This document shows positions 25,861 to 35,003 of a DNA stretch of 64,000 bases, one piece after another (position 1 is the first letter of the stretch; each line of letters opens with the position of its first letter). Location: NCBI RefSeq assembly GCF_900112315.1, contig NZ_FOLL01000004.1:124001-188000 (forward strand). Reading direction: 5' to 3'. Source of the stretch: Parapedobacter composti. Lineage in GTDB: Bacteria; Bacteroidota; Bacteroidia; Sphingobacteriales; Sphingobacteriaceae. The position numbers were made by a program, and so were the translations under genes. The notes under the pieces are model-generated. The model had not been told where the DNA came from. It did not search any database and was given only the letters and a program-made list of their open reading frames with translations.

Positions 25861-26985
25861 TTAGTTAAGTTTTTCCTGTATAACTATCCTCCTTTCTTCT
25901 TGTTTGATAACATACGCCTGTTGGTCATAGATTATAGCCAGCAGACTGGTGAGTGGTTGGGTCAGGTCAAGCCTGCCTGAAAAAGTTTCGTCTGTAAACA
26001 CTTCATTCGCTGTTACGATTTCAGTATTATAGATGCGTTCCAACCGAATGAGTAACTCGGCCAGCGGCGTACTTCTCAGGATTAATTGCCGTCTGGTCCA
26101 CGAAATGTGGCTTTCCACATCGTCTTGGCGAACCTCCAGGCGGCTTGCTTCTTTTTGCAGAACCGCTGTATTTCCGGGCTCTAAAACCAGCTTTTCGAAC
26201 TGCTGCTTGCCCACTCCCTGCAATTCAATCTTACCGCTTACCAAAACCGTGGACGTAAAGGCGTCATCACGGTAAGAGCTCACGTTAAAAGCAGTACCCA
26301 AAACCTTTATCAGGAAATCAGCCGTATGCACGAAGAACGGCTTTCGGGCATCATGCGCCACGTCAAAATACCCTTCGCCTTCAAGGTACACCTCCCGCTT
26401 TTGTGTATCGAAGCGCTGGGGAAAGGTCAGCTGCGAGCCAGCATTGAGCCATACCTTGGAACCGTCTGGCAGCACGACCTCGGTACGTTTGCCGTACGGT
26501 ACGGTGAGTGTAGTGAATGTATTATCTTCTTCTGTGTCGGCCTGGTTAGGAAACGAAGATAAATCTATGACCGGCGCATCATCCAGGATAAGCATCCGCT
26601 CATCGCCACCCATCAGTTTAATGGCGCCAGTGTCCATAAGCAGGTTTTGATTGCTCAATGCGGCAAGGGCAATCGGCGCTTGTACAGGCCCCTGAGACAG
26701 CCAAAACCATGCGGAAACGGTAACAACAGCCGCTATGCCGGCGGCCACGGCTAACGTCAACCAGCGTATTTTCTTACTCCGCTTCTGGTCCGTTTCACTG
26801 ATGGTTGATGTTATCCTTTTCCACAATTGTTCCCGGTCTTCCGGACCCAGCCCCGGAGTTTTTTGGCCACTCAGCACCTTAAATATAGACATGGCCATCT
26901 TTTTTACGGGACCGTCCGGTTCCCTTTCCAGATTTTGGCGGGGAGCATCGTCTCCCCCTAATATATCTTCGACGTTACGGTTCAT
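25861..26985 (-). CDS. FecR-family anti-sigma factor
   Basis: A 374-residue inner-membrane protein. The N-terminal ~80 residues are cytoplasmic and should hold the sigma factor. One membrane segment lies at about 88-108 ('LTLAVAAGIAAVVTVSAWFWL'). The periplasmic part shows the FecR core 'TLTVPYGKRTEVVLPDGSKVWLNAGSQLTFP' and 'VYLEGEGYFDVAHDARKPFFVHT', then the DUF4974 domain at the C-terminus, which contacts the STN domain of the receptor. The gene is 102 bp downstream of the sigma gene and 63 bp upstream of susC, a complete surface-signalling set. Confidence 0.94.
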   Translation of the reverse strand: MNRNVEDILGGDDAPRQNLEREPDGPVKKMAMSIFKVLSGQKTPGLGPEDREQLWKRITSTISETDQKRSKKIRWLTLAVAAGIAAVVTVSAWFWLSQGPVQAPIALAALSNQNLLMDTGAIKLMGGDERMLILDDAPVIDLSSFPNQADTEEDNTFTTLTVPYGKRTEVVLPDGSKVWLNAGSQLTFPQRFDTQKREVYLEGEGYFDVAHDARKPFFVHTADFLIKVLGTAFNVSSYRDDAFTSTVLVSGKIELQGVGKQQFEKLVLEPGNTAVLQKEASRLEVRQDDVESHISWTRRQLILRSTPLAELLIRLERIYNTEIVTANEVFTDETFSGRLDLTQPLTSLLAIIYDQQAYVIKQEERRIVIQEKLN

Positions 26986-27005
26986 TCAAATTGGAACGTT
27001 ACTTC

Positions 27006-27019
27006 TCTCTATATAGAGA
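27006..27019. repeat. Perfect 14-bp palindrome upstream of the FecR gene
   Basis: TCTCTATATAGAGA is self-complementary over 14 bases, and lies 21 bases before the FecR ATG in the 102-bp gap after the sigma gene. It could be an operator or an mRNA hairpin; there is no TAnnTTTG box here. Confidence 0.4.
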
Positions 27020-27087
27020 AACGAAAAGACGATTTATAGACAAGTTTTTTTAAAAAAAATTCACAGGTGTACAGCCACGGGCACGTT

Positions 27088-27690
27088 TTATTTCCTGGAG
27101 TGCATCAAGGCGATAAAAAGCACGTTTGACACGGGGATGTCGGCCAATTTTTTTCGCAGTTCCTTGACGGCGCGGTATACCATTGTACGGCATGACGCTA
27201 TGGAAACACCCATCACATCCGCTACTTCAGCATAATCCAGCTCACAGGTAAAACGCAGGTAAAGGGCTTCCTGATGCCTGCCGGAGAGCCTGTTCACTTC
27301 TTTAACAACGCGGCGTAACAATTCGGCTTCTTCTTCATTACGGATGGCCATACGCTCAATATCCCATTCGATTAAGAAAGGGATGCCCTCTTCAAAGGCG
27401 GCATACAGTTCCATATGCCGTTGCCTCTTCTTGACAGCCGAAGCGATTTTCCGCCGCAACGAACTGAAAAGATAAGCAGTAGCATTGGCATTGGCGTCTA
27501 ACCGGGGACGGTAATGGTGGATATCCACAAACAAATCATGGATAAGATCCCTTATCAGTTCCGTATCCTGGCTATAACGGCAGCCGAACGCGAATAGGCG
27601 ATCGGCATAGTAATCGTATAGCACCCGGAAAGCATATTCCTTTCCGGACACAAAATCTTTCCAACAGGTATTTTCAGTCAAACCAGCCAT
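27088..27690 (-). CDS. ECF-type RNA polymerase sigma factor (FecI-like)
   Basis: A 200-residue extracytoplasmic-function sigma factor. Region 2 covers residues 20-90 ('LYDYYADRLFAFGCRY', 'IRDLIHDLFVDI'); region 4 covers about 135-185 ('LYLRFTCELDYAEVADVMGVSIASCRTMVYRAVKELRKKL'), which includes the helix-turn-helix for the -35 site. It should be held by the FecR-like protein and released when the STN-bearing receptor meets its ligand, so that it transcribes fecR, susC and susD. It lies at the head of the leftward locus; no Bacteroidota housekeeping promoter could be recognised before it. Confidence 0.93.
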   Translation of the reverse strand: MAGLTENTCWKDFVSGKEYAFRVLYDYYADRLFAFGCRYSQDTELIRDLIHDLFVDIHHYRPRLDANANATAYLFSSLRRKIASAVKKRQRHMELYAAFEEGIPFLIEWDIERMAIRNEEEAELLRRVVKEVNRLSGRHQEALYLRFTCELDYAEVADVMGVSIASCRTMVYRAVKELRKKLADIPVSNVLFIALMHSRK

Positions 27691-28029
27691 TCAGCGCTCT
27701 ACTCCTCACAAAATCCATTGTTGCAAATATCCATAACGCATTGTTACGGTAATGTTAATATTAAATAATATTAAAATTTAAGACAGGCCTGCTGGCATAT
27801 TCGCATAGCGAGGATATCCCGATGCCATTTTCAAAAATAGCTATTTATATCATGCCAACAAATTAAGTACGCTATAAGCTAATCGCGCCCTCCTCAGGCC
27901 TACGTTATCAGCTAAAATTAACATAACGCAACGAATTGCGGGTAATTTCCCTATTTTTGCCGCTGCAGCAATCAACCGTAATGAAGCGGTGAACGGCGGT
28001 GCATTGCATCCTTATAATAATAAATCAAT
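27691..28029. other. 339-bp divergent intergenic region, AT-rich, mostly uncharacterised
   Basis: This gap separates the sigma-factor gene from the rightward hypothetical gene. It holds an AT-rich stretch with a self-complementary TTAATATTA element near 27750-27775 and the -7 box of the rightward gene at 27952. I see no open reading frame, RNA gene or repeat that I can support in the rest. Confidence 0.5.
27952..27959 (+). promoter_or_regulatory. -7 element TATTTTTG upstream of the hypothetical membrane protein gene
   Basis: A match to TAnnTTTG 70 bases before the ATG at 28030; the TTG candidate is only 13 bases upstream, so it is weak. Confidence 0.35.
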
Positions 28030-28530
28030 ATGAGCGAACGGTCAAAAAAGATTTTTCTGGCTATATGTATTATCATTCCCTTCATTGTTTATTGCTATGT
28101 GTATTATAGCCAGATGTTCCGGAACGCCCCTTACCGGTTTGCCGACTTTGAATCGATTGTGCTGGCATACGGCGAAGGGGATAGTTTGGTGAACCGGTTC
28201 GACTCAAAGACAGGCATATACCAATACCTTGATAGACGGGACTCTTTGGTGAGCGATACGGTGCGCCTGCGCAACGATGACCTACAGTACCTCCACGGCA
28301 AGGCTGCCCAGCTCGGCTTTTGGAACCTGCCGGAAGACATGACATCTGCTGAAGACAATGCCACAGCCGCACGGCCGGCACCGCGTTTCCATCTGCAGTA
28401 CAACTATAAGGAAAAAAGCAAGACGGTTACGCTGGACAGCGATTTCGATGGTAATCCCAAAATGATGGAAGCCGCGAAATCCGTTATCGACGAAGTTATA
28501 CGGGTCATCAACGATGCGCGCGACCGTTAG
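28030..28530 (+). CDS. Hypothetical protein with one N-terminal membrane anchor
   Basis: A 166-residue protein with an N-terminal hydrophobic segment at about residues 8-28 ('IFLAICIIIPFIVYCYVYY'), not followed by a clear cleavage site, so it is probably anchored with the remaining ~135 residues outside. The soluble part is hydrophilic with a beta-rich pattern and no cysteine after the anchor. I do not recognise a family. It is convergent with the MscS-type gene and overlaps its stop codon by four bases (TTAG). The gene's own frame, its promoter-like box and its length make it likely to be real. Confidence 0.6.
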   Translation: MSERSKKIFLAICIIIPFIVYCYVYYSQMFRNAPYRFADFESIVLAYGEGDSLVNRFDSKTGIYQYLDRRDSLVSDTVRLRNDDLQYLHGKAAQLGFWNLPEDMTSAEDNATAARPAPRFHLQYNYKEKSKTVTLDSDFDGNPKMMEAAKSVIDEVIRVINDARDR

Positions 28531-29840
28531 TTCACCTGGACTGCTTCACCGGCGGACGCCGACAGGCGCAGGCTCCGCACATCATCCGAAGCCGGTGCTT
28601 CAAACACTTCCAGACCAAAGTACTTGATGGCCGCCAAAAGATGGTCAAAGATATCAGACATAATATCTTCGTATACTGCCCACCGGGTATCGGAAGTAAA
28701 CATATACAGCTCAATGGGCAATCCCTGTGCCGTTGGTTGAAGCTGCCTGACCAACAAGGTCATATCTTTGCGTATGAGCGGATGCTGCTGTGCATAGCGG
28801 TTGATGTATTGCCTGAATAATCCCACGTTGGTCATGTTGCGGCCGTTCACAGGCATGGAGCGGTCGGCCCCCGTCTGGGCATTGTACTGATCGATTTCTG
28901 CCTGCCTGCCCGCGATATAGGGCGTTAGGATCTGGATTTTCCGGAGATCAGCAATTTCTTCCTGAGTCAGGTACCGTATGGATGATATTTTGATGTTGAT
29001 GGAACGTTTGATGCGCCGTCCGCCGGCGTTCTGCATTCCCCGCCAGTTTTTGAAGGAATCTGTAATAAGGTAATACGTGGGGATGGTGGTGATGGTTTTA
29101 TCCCAATTCTGTACCTTCACCGTATTCAGGTTGATCTCGATGACATCGCCGTCCGCTCCGTATTTCGGCATTTCAATCCAGTCGCCTACCCGGACCATGT
29201 CGTTTGTTGCTACCTGGATGCTGGCAACGAACCCAAGAATCGTATCTTTGAACACCAGCATGAGGATGGCCGACGCCGCACCCAGCGCTCCAAGGAACGC
29301 CCAGGGAGATTTTCCGGTAACCATAGAAAACACGACAATGCCGGCAATGAAAAACATGAATATGTTAATCACCTGGAGATAGCTGTCCAAGGGTTTGTCT
29401 TGGAACCCTTTTTTGGTACGGAGATGATCACGTACCGACCGGAAAAGTGCACGGAAGAGCATCACCCAGCCAAACACCAGCAGGATGTCGATAAACTTGC
29501 GCACGGGGCCAATCCATTCGGGGAAACCCGAAAAAACCACGGGAATGAAATGGATGGATACAATCAGCGGCACCAACCGTGCAAAGTGCACCAGCGCTTT
29601 GTTCCGCACCAGCAGATCGTCAAATTTGAGCGGCGATTTGCGGGCAGCCCTGCTAAGCAAATCGACCAGCACCTTACGAACAACAAAATCAACGATGCCG
29701 AGCACTACCATCAGCAACCCCAACAAGACAAACAACGTAACCAAATCGGCCTGCGCTTCGGAGACACCCCAGCGCATGAGCAATCCATGTGTCTGTTGAT
29801 AAATCAGGTTCGATGAGTCAGTGATTATCTGTACTTCCAT
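28527..29840 (-). CDS. MscS-family mechanosensitive channel (YbdG-like)
   Basis: A 437-residue membrane protein with about five membrane segments in the first 220 residues, then the conserved pore-lining helix and MscS beta domain ('GALGAASAILMLVFKDTILGFVASIQVATNDMVRVGDWIEMPKYGADGDVIEINLNTVKVQNWDKT'; key residues are the Gly/Ala-rich helix and 'VRVGDWIE'). A cytoplasmic part of 200 residues follows. Length and the 'RGMQNAGGRRIKRS' segment match the YbdG group of six-helix-type channels that release solutes on osmotic downshock. The gene has its own promoter. Confidence 0.9.
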   Translation of the reverse strand: MEVQIITDSSNLIYQQTHGLLMRWGVSEAQADLVTLFVLLGLLMVVLGIVDFVVRKVLVDLLSRAARKSPLKFDDLLVRNKALVHFARLVPLIVSIHFIPVVFSGFPEWIGPVRKFIDILLVFGWVMLFRALFRSVRDHLRTKKGFQDKPLDSYLQVINIFMFFIAGIVVFSMVTGKSPWAFLGALGAASAILMLVFKDTILGFVASIQVATNDMVRVGDWIEMPKYGADGDVIEINLNTVKVQNWDKTITTIPTYYLITDSFKNWRGMQNAGGRRIKRSINIKISSIRYLTQEEIADLRKIQILTPYIAGRQAEIDQYNAQTGADRSMPVNGRNMTNVGLFRQYINRYAQQHPLIRKDMTLLVRQLQPTAQGLPIELYMFTSDTRWAVYEDIMSDIFDHLLAAIKYFGLEVFEAPASDDVRSLRLSASAGEAVQVN

Positions 29841-29891
29841 AAAACAACGATGATGTTAGCTGGATTGAAAAAAAGATGAATAAAATCGCTG

Positions 29892-29921
29892 CAAAGGTAA
29901 CCAATTTCCGACGGACTTCAA
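29892..29921 (-). promoter_or_regulatory. Promoter of the MscS-type gene
   Basis: On the minus strand TTG (29919-29921), 19 bases and TACCTTTG (29892-29899), a full consensus match 51 bases upstream of the ATG at 29840. Confidence 0.6.
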
Positions 29922-29987
29922 AAACGCCCCTACTTTCTCAGGAGCCATCCACCGGGCAGCAATGCCCGTGCCGCGGTAGCCAAAAAA

Positions 29988-30019
29988 TTGCACAATCCGT
30001 TAAAAATTTCGTAACTTCG
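29988..30019 (+). promoter_or_regulatory. Probable promoter of gyrA
   Basis: TTG (29988-29990), 21 bases, then TAACTTCG (30012-30019), one mismatch from TAnnTTTG. The gyrA ATG is 63 bases downstream. Confidence 0.45.
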
Positions 30020-30082
30020 CATGCGCAATAAGCTAACCTCCCTAACCTTGTTGTGCTTGTGATTGAAGAACTGTAAATAGTA

Positions 30083-32644
30083 ATGGCTGAAGAAACAGAA
30101 AACGACAACAACCTCGTTCCGGCGAACGACCGGATTATCCCCATCAATATTGAAGACCAAATGAAATCGGCATACATCGACTATTCGATGTCTGTTATCG
30201 TGTCGCGCGCTTTACCTGATGTTCGCGACGGGTTGAAGCCGGTACATCGCCGGGTATTGTATGGGATGCTCGACTTGGGTGTCACCAGTGGCAAACCTTA
30301 TAAGAAGTCTGCCCGTATCGTCGGGGACGTATTGGGTAAGTATCATCCGCATGGCGACTCTTCGGTATACGATACGATGGTGCGTATGGCTCAGGAATGG
30401 AGCTTACGCTACCCGTTGGTAGACGGGCAAGGCAATTACGGTTCTATAGACGGCGACCCTCCCGCGGCCATGCGTTATACGGAGGCGCGACTGAAAAAGA
30501 TTGCCGAAGAACTACTCTCCGATATCAATAAGGACACCATTGATTACCAGCTCAATTTCGATGACTCGTTGGAAGAACCAACGGTGCTGCCTACGCGCAT
30601 ACCCAACCTTTTGGTTAACGGAGCTTCCGGCATTGCTGTGGGCATGGCTACCAACATGGCTCCCCACAACCTCTCGGAAGTGGTGGACGGTATCGTGGCC
30701 TACATTGACAACCGGGATATTGAAGTGCCTGAACTGATGCAATACATCAAGGGCCCCGATTTTCCGACGGGGGGGATCATTTACGGCTATGCCGGCGTGC
30801 AGGAGGCGTTCCAGACCGGCCGCGGCCGGGTAGTTATGCGTGCCAAGGCTGAAATTGAAACCACCAAAACCGGGCGGGAACAGATTATCGTAACGGAAAT
30901 ACCTTACCAGGTGAACAAATCGGACATGATAAAACGGACCGCCGATCTGGTTAATGAGAAAAAGATTGAAGGGATTTCCGAAATCCGTGACGAATCAGAC
31001 CGGCAGGGACTGCGCATCGTTTATGAGATAAAAAGAGATGCGAATGCTTCCATCGTGCTGAATAACCTGTATAAGCATACCGCGCTTCAGACATCGTTCA
31101 GTGTAAACAATATTGCGCTGGTACACGGAAGGCCCATGCTGCTTAACCTGAAGGATATGATATACCATTTCGTGGAACATCGCCATGAAGTGGTTGTCCG
31201 CCGTACGCGGTTTGAACTTGCGGAAGCAGAGAAACGCGCGCATATTCTCGAAGGGTTACTTATTGCGCTCGACCACCTCGATGAGGTTATTCAACTGATC
31301 CGGGCATCTGAAACACCGGACGATGCCCGCATGGGCCTAATGGAGAAGTTCGGCCTGTCTGACATCCAAGCCCGGGCCATCCTTGATATGACCCTACGGA
31401 GGCTTACCGGACTCGAGCGGGACAAAATCAAAGAGGAGTATGCAGAGCTGATGAAAACCATCGAGTACTTGAAATCGGTGCTCGAGGATGAAGGACTCCG
31501 CATGAAAATCATTAAAGATGAACTGCTGGAAGTCAAGGAAAAATATGGCGATGACCGACGTTCTACCATCGTGCATTCGGCAGAAGATATGCGCATGGAA
31601 GACTTCATTGAAGACGAGGAGGTGGTCATCACGATTTCTCACGAAGGATATGTGAAGCGCACCCCGCTTACCGAATACCGCAGGCAGGGCCGTGGCGGCA
31701 AGGGGCTGATGGGAACCAACACGCGCGAAGAAGATTTCACCGAACATATCATCACGGCATCGGCCCATAACTACATGCTGTTCTTTACCGAAGCCGGCCG
31801 CTGTTTCTGGCTGCGGGCCTTTGAAATTCCAGAAGGCGGACGCACGTCGCGGGGGCGGGCCATCCAAAACATCATCAATATTCCTAAAGAGGAAAAAATC
31901 AAAGCGTACATCAAGGTGAAAAACCTCAAGGACCAGGAATACCTTGAGAACAATTTCATCATCATGTGTACCAAGCGGGGCACCATCAAAAAGACATCAT
32001 TGGAAGCCTACTCAAGGCCCCGGGCCAATGGCATTAATGCCATTAACATCAACGACGGCGACCAGCTGCTGGAAGCCTGCCTGACCGACGGTAACAGTGA
32101 AATTGTAATGGCCCTGCGTTCTGGAAGAGCCATCCGGTTCAATGAATCGACCGTACGCCCCATGGGACGTACGGCCACCGGTGTGCGCGGAATCACGCTG
32201 GCCGGTGCCGATGATGAAGTAGTTGGCATGATTAGTGTTAATAATCCAGAGACAACGGTCTTGGTCGTGTCTGAAAAAGGGTATGGCAAGCGCACGGATA
32301 TTGAAGATTACCGCGTGACCAACCGGGGCGGCAAAGGCGTCAAAACAATCAACGTTACCGACAAGACCGGCAAGTTGGTTGCTATCAAGGATGTGACGGA
32401 CGATGATGACCTGATGATTATCAACAAATCGGGCATTGTTATCCGGATTGCCGTCAGTGAATTGCGGGTGATGGGCAGAGCGACCCAGGGGGTACGCCTG
32501 ATTAGCCTGAAAGGCGATGACGAAATTGCATCGGTCACCAAAGTGGAACATGAAGAAGATGTTGACAGCGATGAGCAAGAAAACAGTGGAAATATCAATG
32601 AAAACGGCACAGCTAATGATGAATCCGCGTCGTCCGAAAACTAA
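30083..32644 (+). CDS. gyrA: DNA gyrase subunit A
   Basis: An 853-residue GyrA, which cuts and rejoins DNA in the A2B2 gyrase. The catalytic tyrosine is Tyr132 in '[10 protein letters not shown]', and the domain begins with '[21 protein letters not shown]'. The quinolone-contact region reads '[14 protein letters not shown]' with Ser93, Ser94 and Asp97, so the key Ser and Asp (E. coli 83 and 87) are unchanged. The C-terminal beta-pinwheel includes '[12 protein letters not shown]', the GyrA-box signature that sets GyrA apart from ParC. The tail is acidic. The gene ends inside the next frame, which is on the same strand. Confidence 0.97.
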   Translation: MAEETENDNNLVPANDRIIPINIEDQMKSAYIDYSMSVIVSRALPDVRDGLKPVHRRVLYGMLDLGVTSGKPYKKSARIVGDVLGKYHPHGDSSVYDTMVRMAQEWSLRYPLVDGQGNYGSIDGDPPAAMRYTEARLKKIAEELLSDINKDTIDYQLNFDDSLEEPTVLPTRIPNLLVNGASGIAVGMATNMAPHNLSEVVDGIVAYIDNRDIEVPELMQYIKGPDFPTGGIIYGYAGVQEAFQTGRGRVVMRAKAEIETTKTGREQIIVTEIPYQVNKSDMIKRTADLVNEKKIEGISEIRDESDRQGLRIVYEIKRDANASIVLNNLYKHTALQTSFSVNNIALVHGRPMLLNLKDMIYHFVEHRHEVVVRRTRFELAEAEKRAHILEGLLIALDHLDEVIQLIRASETPDDARMGLMEKFGLSDIQARAILDMTLRRLTGLERDKIKEEYAELMKTIEYLKSVLEDEGLRMKIIKDELLEVKEKYGDDRRSTIVHSAEDMRMEDFIEDEEVVITISHEGYVKRTPLTEYRRQGRGGKGLMGTNTREEDFTEHIITASAHNYMLFFTEAGRCFWLRAFEIPEGGRTSRGRAIQNIINIPKEEKIKAYIKVKNLKDQEYLENNFIIMCTKRGTIKKTSLEAYSRPRANGINAININDGDQLLEACLTDGNSEIVMALRSGRAIRFNESTVRPMGRTATGVRGITLAGADDEVVGMISVNNPETTVLVVSEKGYGKRTDIEDYRVTNRGGKGVKTINVTDKTGKLVAIKDVTDDDDLMIINKSGIVIRIAVSELRVMGRATQGVRLISLKGDDEIASVTKVEHEEDVDSDEQENSGNINENGTANDESASSEN

Positions 32645-33761
32645 CGGAAACTTGGTTTACGCGGTTGCCTTGGTCATTTTTATGCTGGCAGGCGCGCTTC
32701 CGGTTGCCGCCCAGTCTAACCTGAAAGAAGGCAACAATAATTTTGCGCTATATATGAAGTCGAAAGACTTCAAGCATCTGGAAGCGGCGCGCAAATTTGC
32801 CGACGCAGCATTTAAAACCAAACGTGACTCCGTAAATTTCCGGAACAATTTGCTCCGCGGATTGGTGTACAGCACCCTTGCCATGGTCGACTCAAACCGC
32901 ACGCAGAAATACAGTGCGGATCCCATCGACGTCGCATCGGCTGCGCTGAAGCGGCTGACCAACAACCGGCAGGCTGGATACGAGCACGAAACGGAAATCG
33001 ATTACATCAAGAAGTCGCTGGCCAACGCTTATCTTATCAAAGCCAACCGCGCAGTGGGTAAGGGTAACTTCGAGGAGGCGCGGAGCCAATACCACAAAGT
33101 GGATTCGCTGAGCGGCGGCGCTATTGATGTGAAACATAACCTTGCGGTCTTGAGCGCAAAAACCGGCGGAGCAGATGATGCCATTAAGCGTTATGAGGCA
33201 TTCATCAATCAGCGGGAAACGTCGTCTCCGGTTTATATCCTTGAACTGGCCAAACTTTACCGTGAAAAGAAAGACCGCCGCGCAGTGTTGAATACGCTGC
33301 TCAAAGGCAGGCAACAGTTTCCGGAAAACAAGGAAATCCTGTTTGAGCTAATCAGTACTCATGTGGCCAATGAGGCTTATGCCGCCATTGTGCCGCTTGT
33401 GGACGAAGCCATTGCGCATGAACCGGAAAACGTAAATCTCAACTACATTGCCGGTTATGCCAACGAGATGGAAGGCAACCACGCCGCGGCAAAGAAATAT
33501 TATGAAAAGGTCATCCGTTTAGATGCCAATAACTTCGATGCCAACTTTGAATTGGGGCTGCTGTACCTGAAAGAGTTCATTGCCAATCCCGATGACTCAG
33601 AAAAACAAAACAAAGCACAGGAATATTTGTTAAGAGCAAATCAAATAAGACCTTCTGAGGTAAACGCATTGAAATCCCTGGCGGTATTGTACGACCAGTC
33701 AGGAAACATCATTCAATTGGAACGAGTAAATAACATATTAAATCAACTCACAATAGACTAA
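32598..33761 (+). CDS. Secreted TPR-repeat protein (first of two adjacent paralogues)
   Basis: A TPR protein of about 387 residues with a signal peptide ending 'GALPVAAQ'. The start is uncertain: ATGs occur at 32598, 32616 and 32619; 32598 is chosen because GGAAA lies at a good distance. All of them overlap the gyrA end by 26-47 bp, so translation may be coupled. The body has eight or more tetratricopeptide repeats, clear near the C-terminus ('[47 protein letters not shown]'). It is periplasmic or lipid-free outer-membrane-associated; the partner is unknown. Its neighbour 4 bp downstream has the same organisation. Confidence 0.8.
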   Translation: MKTAQLMMNPRRPKTNGNLVYAVALVIFMLAGALPVAAQSNLKEGNNNFALYMKSKDFKHLEAARKFADAAFKTKRDSVNFRNNLLRGLVYSTLAMVDSNRTQKYSADPIDVASAALKRLTNNRQAGYEHETEIDYIKKSLANAYLIKANRAVGKGNFEEARSQYHKVDSLSGGAIDVKHNLAVLSAKTGGADDAIKRYEAFINQRETSSPVYILELAKLYREKKDRRAVLNTLLKGRQQFPENKEILFELISTHVANEAYAAIVPLVDEAIAHEPENVNLNYIAGYANEMEGNHAAAKKYYEKVIRLDANNFDANFELGLLYLKEFIANPDDSEKQNKAQEYLLRANQIRPSEVNALKSLAVLYDQSGNIIQLERVNNILNQLTID

Positions 33762-33765
33762 AAAC

Positions 33766-34938
33766 ATGAAAATGAAATCCATTTTGTTAGGTACACTGGT
33801 ACTTACCGCCTCGGTAGCGTTTTCACAGACCAGTAACCTGAGAAAGGCAAAAGCCAGTTATGACAAGTTTACCCAAGTTAAGAGCATGGGTACCCCAGAA
33901 TTGGGAGCCAACGATTTGAATACCGCCAGGGAAGCCTTGGAAAAGGCCATCGAACATGAGAAAACCAAGGACTTGGCTGAAACCTGGACATATTATGCAT
34001 TGGTGAATGCAGACCTTGCTTTATTGGACTCTACCGATGCTTCCGATGGCTATATCAAAAAAGCTGTTGAAGCCCGGGAAAAAGCGATAAGCCTTGATAC
34101 CGACAAACAAAACGAGCAAAACCTCAGTGTCCTGAATTCCATCCTGGCCCAGCGTGAATTAAATAGCGGTGTCAAGGCTTGGGATAGCCAGGACTTCCAA
34201 GCTGCGTACCAAGCATTCAACAACGGTTTGACCTACCTTCCCGGCGACACCACGTTATTGTATTATTCGGGTCTGGCTGCGGTGAACGCACAGCAGTATG
34301 ATAAGGCCTTGGAAAAATACGTGGAGCTGGTGCCTGTAGATAGCTTTTCAAATAACAGGCAGATTATCCTGGATGTGTCTCGTCTCTATCTTATGGAAGG
34401 CGACACGTCAAACGCCATAAAATATGCGGAACTGGGTGTCCAGAAATACCCTAATGATAAAGAGCTGGCAACCCAGAATATCGAACTGAACTTAATGGCG
34501 GGCAATGAGCAGGGAGTTATCAGCGCCATCAACGATCAGGTGGCTAAAGATCCGGATAACAAAAACCTCCATTATTACCTCGGAATAGCCTATTCCGCAA
34601 CCAATGACGTGGAAAATGCAGAAGCCGCTTACCGGAAAGCACTGGAAATCGATCCGAATTACCTGGATGCCAACATCAACCTCGGCGGTTTGATCCTGAA
34701 TAAAGGTATCGATCATTTCAACAAAACGAACAACGCCAACCTATCTCAATCCGAGTACGACGCCGAAATCAAAAAGGCTTATGACATTTTTGACCAAGCC
34801 CTCCCCTACTTGGAAAAAGCGGTGGAAATTGACAGCAAGTCTGTTTTGGCGCTAAGCAACTTGAAGAAGTACTACGAGATTAAAGAAAACAAAGCAAAGG
34901 TCGATGAGTTGGATCAACGCATAGACGCACTGCAATAG
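33766..34938 (+). CDS. Secreted TPR-repeat protein (second paralogue)
   Basis: A 390-residue TPR protein with an N-terminal signal peptide ('MKMKSILLGTLVLTASVAFSQ') and an array of tetratricopeptide repeats, for example 'LHYYLGIAYSATNDVENAEAAYRKALEIDPNYLDANINLGGLILNKG'. Its C-terminal two thirds align with the upstream protein in repeat order and spacing, which suggests an old tandem duplication. Such periplasmic TPR proteins in Bacteroidota act as scaffolds; a fixed link to gyrase is not implied. Codon use looks like its neighbours. The transcript ends at the hairpin that overlaps pyrD. Confidence 0.82.
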   Translation: MKMKSILLGTLVLTASVAFSQTSNLRKAKASYDKFTQVKSMGTPELGANDLNTAREALEKAIEHEKTKDLAETWTYYALVNADLALLDSTDASDGYIKKAVEAREKAISLDTDKQNEQNLSVLNSILAQRELNSGVKAWDSQDFQAAYQAFNNGLTYLPGDTTLLYYSGLAAVNAQQYDKALEKYVELVPVDSFSNNRQIILDVSRLYLMEGDTSNAIKYAELGVQKYPNDKELATQNIELNLMAGNEQGVISAINDQVAKDPDNKNLHYYLGIAYSATNDVENAEAAYRKALEIDPNYLDANINLGGLILNKGIDHFNKTNNANLSQSEYDAEIKKAYDIFDQALPYLEKAVEIDSKSVLALSNLKKYYEIKENKAKVDELDQRIDALQ

Positions 34939-34962
34939 CAATAGGCTGTTAGCTTAAGTCTG

Positions 34963-35003
34963 AAATAGCCCATGGACAGCAATTATCCATGGGCTATTTT
35001 TTT
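34963..35003 (+). terminator. Strong intrinsic terminator overlapping the pyrD stop
   Basis: AAATAGCCCATGGA (34963-34976) pairs perfectly with TCCATGGGCTATTT (34986-34999) across a 9-base loop and runs into seven T (34997-35003). It ends the gyrA-TPR-TPR transcript. Its right arm is also the last codons of the convergent pyrD gene (stop at 34983-34985). Confidence 0.85.

Noticed and set aside
27721..27935. Possible small RNA in the 339-bp gap before the hypothetical membrane protein
   Set aside because: I found no promoter plus terminator pair or stable fold that would support an RNA gene.
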